From: an uncultured Clostridium sp.
GTDB taxonomy: Bacteria > Bacillota > Clostridia > TANB77 > CAG-508
Assembly: GCA_947570695.1 (NCBI GenBank)
Contig: CANOVB010000006.1
Coordinates: forward strand, 62,001-126,000
Direction: 5' to 3'
DNA: 64,000 nt
Shown one piece after another: positions 61,471-64,000 of the stretch; the first letter of the stretch is position 1; the number at the start of each line of letters is the position of its first letter. The notes under the pieces were generated by a model. It saw only the letters and a list, made by a program, of their open reading frames with translations, was not told where the DNA came from and searched no databases. A program made the translations under genes and the position numbers.

Positions 61471-62127
61471 ATGAATAATATATTTGGAATATTAGTTTCA
61501 ATAATATTTATAGGAATAATTTTTGTTTCAGCTAGATTATTTGAAAAAGCTGGAAAAGAAGCAAGCAGAAAATTTATACATATAATGCTTTCAAATTGGT
61601 GGATTATAGCAATGATATTTTTTGATAATGCGTGGGCAGCAGCATTTATGCCAGCGATCTTTGTCATAATAAATTATGCATCATATAAAATGGATATTAT
61701 AAAAGTAATGGAAAGAGAAGAAGGAGAGGAAAATAAAGATAGTTTAGGAACTGTATATTATGCAATTACTTTACTTATTTTAGCAATATTAACATTTGGA
61801 CCACTGAAAAATCCACTAATTGGATTATGTGGAGTAGCCGTAATGGGTTATGGAGATGGACTAGCAGCAGTGATAGGTCAATCAATTAAAAGCCCTGAGT
61901 TTAGAATAAAGGGTAATAGAAAAACAGTAGCCGGATCACTTGCCATGTTTTGTGTAACTTTGATGATCTTAGCAGGATTTTTAACATATAGTAAAGCTGA
62001 ATATGTAGCAATAAAATCTGTATTAGTAGCGATTTTAATTACTATAGTAGAAGCAGCTTCAATAAAAGGAACAGACAATCTAACTGTTCCACTACTTACA
62101 TCTTTAATTGTAGGATTATTAGTATGA
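61471..62127 (+). CDS. Dolichol/phytol kinase-like membrane protein
   Basis: 218 residues, about seven helices. EASRKFIHIMLSNWW, VMGYGDGLAAVIG and IKGNRKTVAGSLAMF are the conserved blocks of CTP-dependent polyprenol/phytol kinases and CDP-diglyceride-synthase relatives. Probable lipid-alcohol kinase or related; substrate unknown. Overlaps the next gene by 4 bases. Confidence 0.8.
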   Translation: MNNIFGILVSIIFIGIIFVSARLFEKAGKEASRKFIHIMLSNWWIIAMIFFDNAWAAAFMPAIFVIINYASYKMDIIKVMEREEGEENKDSLGTVYYAITLLILAILTFGPLKNPLIGLCGVAVMGYGDGLAAVIGQSIKSPEFRIKGNRKTVAGSLAMFCVTLMILAGFLTYSKAEYVAIKSVLVAILITIVEAASIKGTDNLTVPLLTSLIVGLLV

Positions 62128-62906
62128 TAAAAAAATATGATGAAGAAAATAAATTATTAATTGCAAAAGTAAATGATAAATATGAATTTTGTAAAAGCAA
62201 AAACAAAATTACATATACAGATTTTTTAAATATTTCTGAAATATCAGTTATAAAAAAGTTTTTAAAAGAAAATAAAGTTAGCAATTATATATTTTATGGT
62301 GGAAGAGAAAATTCAGATAGAAGTATTTTAATATTTTATCCAGAAAAATTTTCTACTAGAGAAATATTAGAGAAAAATTTGGAAAAAATTTTAGAAGTAA
62401 TAAAAATTAAATTACCAAATAATATAAAATATGAACATGGAGAAATTCTTAGTGGAATAATGAAGCTTGGTATAAAAAGAGAGAAATTTGGTGATATAAT
62501 TATAACAGACTATGGTGCAGATATTATTTCTCTTTCAGAAGTATCAAAATACTTGCAGGAAGGACTAAAAGATTTAACAAGATTTAGAAAATCTGAAATT
62601 ATAGTAGAAAATATAAAATCTTTGACAAAAATAAAAAATGAATTTGAGGATATAAATATTATAGTTTCTTCAATTAGGTTAGATAATTTTGTATCAGAAC
62701 TAGCAAAATGTTCTAGAAGCATGGCAGAAGAGATTATAAATTCAGGAAAAGTATTTTTGAATTCGGTAAATGAATTTAAGATTAGTAAAAAAATAGAAAT
62801 TAATGATATAATAACAATACGTGGTAAAGGAAAATTTATATTTAATGGTATAGAAAAGGAAACAAGAAGTGGTAGATTATTACTTAATATAAAAAAATAT
62901 AAATAA
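62124..62906 (+). CDS. ylmH: YlmH-like S4-domain RNA-binding protein
   Basis: 260 residues. N-terminal YlmH domain (SNYIFYGGRENSDRS), and a C-terminal S4 RNA-binding domain from about residue 180 (VSSIRLDNFVSELAKCSRSMAEEIINSGKVFLNS in outline). YlmH relatives act in ribosome-associated quality control and cell division. Because it acts on stalled ribosomes it is of interest for a genome with many frameshifts, but that link is speculation. Confidence 0.85.
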   Translation: MIKKYDEENKLLIAKVNDKYEFCKSKNKITYTDFLNISEISVIKKFLKENKVSNYIFYGGRENSDRSILIFYPEKFSTREILEKNLEKILEVIKIKLPNNIKYEHGEILSGIMKLGIKREKFGDIIITDYGADIISLSEVSKYLQEGLKDLTRFRKSEIIVENIKSLTKIKNEFEDINIIVSSIRLDNFVSELAKCSRSMAEEIINSGKVFLNSVNEFKISKKIEINDIITIRGKGKFIFNGIEKETRSGRLLLNIKKYK

Positions 62907-62924
62907 AAATTAGGAGGCTAAAAA

Positions 62925-63317
62925 ATGTTAGATTTAAAAGATGATATAATACTTGCAACAAATGCAAGAAATAGAGCATATGCAAATTATGTACCATATA
63001 CAGTTGGAGCAGCTTTAAGAACAAAAAATGGAAAGATATATACAGGATGTAATGTTCAAAATCAAGGAATACAAAGCATTTGTGCAGAAAGAGTGGCTTT
63101 TTGTAAAGCTGTTTCAGAGGGAGAAAGAGAATTTGAAAGCATACTAGTAGTAGGAGGACCAAAAGGGGAACCAACTGAAAAGTGTTTACCATGCGGAGTG
63201 TGCAGACAATTTATGAGTGAATTTGTAGATAAAGATTTCAAGATTTACACAGTATATGGAAATAAAGTGGAAGAATATACTTTAAATGATTTATTACCAA
63301 ATGCTTTTGAATTATAA
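62925..63317 (+). CDS. cdd: Cytidine deaminase
   Basis: 130 residues, the usual size. Zinc/catalytic motif CAERVAF (cysteine, glutamate) and PCGVCRQ (two cysteines), with CNVQNQG before. Converts cytidine and deoxycytidine to uridine forms in pyrimidine salvage. AGGAGGC precedes the ATG. Confidence 0.95.
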   Translation: MLDLKDDIILATNARNRAYANYVPYTVGAALRTKNGKIYTGCNVQNQGIQSICAERVAFCKAVSEGEREFESILVVGGPKGEPTEKCLPCGVCRQFMSEFVDKDFKIYTVYGNKVEEYTLNDLLPNAFEL

Positions 63318-63414
63318 AAAATAAAACAAATAATATTGGGAAAAGTAAAATTTATGTATAAATATCGACAAATTTATTATATTATAGAAAATTGCTTTGC
63401 AATTTTTATAGCAT

Positions 63415-63459
63415 AAAAAAGAAAAATAGGCTTTTTTTGATAGCCTATTTTTCTTTTTT
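63415..63459. terminator. Bidirectional terminator
   Basis: An 18-bp stem (AAAATAGGCT core with A6/T6 ends) between convergent genes. A smaller AAAATTGC/GCAATTTT hairpin lies about 20 bases upstream. Confidence 0.85.
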
Positions 63460-63488
63460 AATATATATAATAGAGTATTATGAAAAAA

Positions 63489-64000
63489 TCAATCTCTTTC
63501 AATATCAGAATCAGTTTTGTCTTTAGAATTTACTTTATCTGGAATAGTAGTTTTTATACTTGGTGGTATAATTAAAAATCCGTTATTATAAATCATTTTA
63601 GTTCCGGCTAGATGCTCAGTTTCTTCTAAAATAGTTTTATAAGATTCTAATAAATTAGCTATTTGTTCTGTTCTTTCAAGATAAGAAGCATTAGAATTGT
63701 AGTAAATACTATAAGCATTGTTTTTATAATCAAGAGTATATTCATTCTCATAACTTTGTTCAATATCAGTATTATTTGAAAAAATAGGTAAAGACTTAAA
63801 TTCATTTATTATAACACTATCTTCTCTACCTTTTCCATCTGTATAATCTATTCTACAAGTATACTCTGGAGTTGGTTCATTATTTGCTGAACGAGGAGTT
63901 TTATCATAAGCTGTTTCAACATTTGTTACATGACAATCTGGATTTGCTTCTTCAAATGCTTGTTTTGTTAAATCTCCCATAACAAAATCTATAACATCAT
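63489..64000 (-). CDS. Hypothetical protein, 5' end outside window
   Basis: At least 170 residues; the frame is open to the window edge (D-V-I-D-F-V precedes the methionine at 63980), so the real start lies beyond 64000. Lysine/threonine-rich, with a proline-containing C-terminus and no clear motif. No function assigned. Confidence 0.6.
   Translation of the reverse strand, partial: DVIDFVMGDLTKQAFEEANPDCHVTNVETAYDKTPRSANNEPTPEYTCRIDYTDGKGREDSVIINEFKSLPIFSNNTDIEQSYENEYTLDYKNNAYSIYYNSNASYLERTEQIANLLESYKTILEETEHLAGTKMIYNNGFLIIPPSIKTTIPDKVNSKDKTDSDIERD

Noticed and set aside
1..64000. CRISPR arrays, insertion sequences, rRNA
   Set aside because: No regularly spaced repeats with unique spacers, transposase motifs or rRNA segments were found. 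The 42-bp repeats at 52797-53048 are coding.

Overview
The window is very AT-rich DNA from a spore-forming member of the Clostridia, probably an uncultured gut lineage. The evidence is a complete gerA-type germinant receptor operon, spoIVA, xpaC/telA, strong GGAGG-type ribosome binding sites and almost exclusive use of A/T-ending codons. I cannot name a genus.

Layout. Bases 152-37549 are an integrated temperate phage with the gene order of a short-tailed (podovirus-like) phage. It sits in the 3' end of a tRNA-Trp gene: the intact tRNA is at 37475-37549 and the displaced 44-bp 3' half at 152-195. From left to right it carries an integrase, a lysogeny module (ImmA-type peptidase, a probable small RNA, CI-like repressor, divergent promoters, Cro-like protein), a long rightward early operon of small genes (antirepressor, HNH protein, replication initiator with 12-bp iterons inside it, two-domain sliding clamp, HAD and DUF4406 enzymes), an ArpU/RinA-type late activator, and a late leader with a terminator. 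These are followed by tRNA-Leu, terminase, portal, scaffold, coat, head-tail and tail genes, a 2453-residue ejection-type protein, tail fibres, holin-like protein and a C39-type lysin, then moron genes at the right end. Bases 37550-64000 are chromosome: a surface protein with its sortase, a VWA/solute-binding/XpaC/TelA cluster, gerABC(D), spoIVA, a ttcA-like gene, a MacAB-like efflux operon, an NMN-adenylyltransferase-like gene, an acyl-CoA synthetase, a dolichol-kinase-like gene, an YlmH-like gene, cytidine deaminase and the edge of another gene.

The main discovery concerns decoding. Reading every gene by eye, I found the triplet CGG in frame only six times, in five genes. At all six the open reading frame breaks and is restored exactly by skipping one base, the C, so that the ribosome continues on GGA or GGT (glycine). 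The genes are both phage (ImmA peptidase, tail protein, lysin) and host (sortase, and gerA twice). No gene here uses CGG as an ordinary arginine codon, although CGA, CGT, CGC, AGA and AGG are used normally and out-of-frame CGG is common. In gerA and the sortase the restored residue falls where the families carry a conserved or common glycine. The simplest reading is a genome-wide rule: CGG is unassigned or very slowly decoded, and CGGN is read as a four-base glycine codon or by an obligatory +1 shift. I therefore annotate these five genes as intact recoded genes, not pseudogenes.

Other points of interest: a promoter-to-terminator small RNA in the immunity region, structured untranslated regions at 7503-7601, 13070-13331 and 17926-18189, a tRNA-sized stem-loop after the phage tRNA-Leu, matched integrase arm sites at both phage ends, and an AGG GGG frameshift in a tail gene that resembles but differs from the CGG sites.
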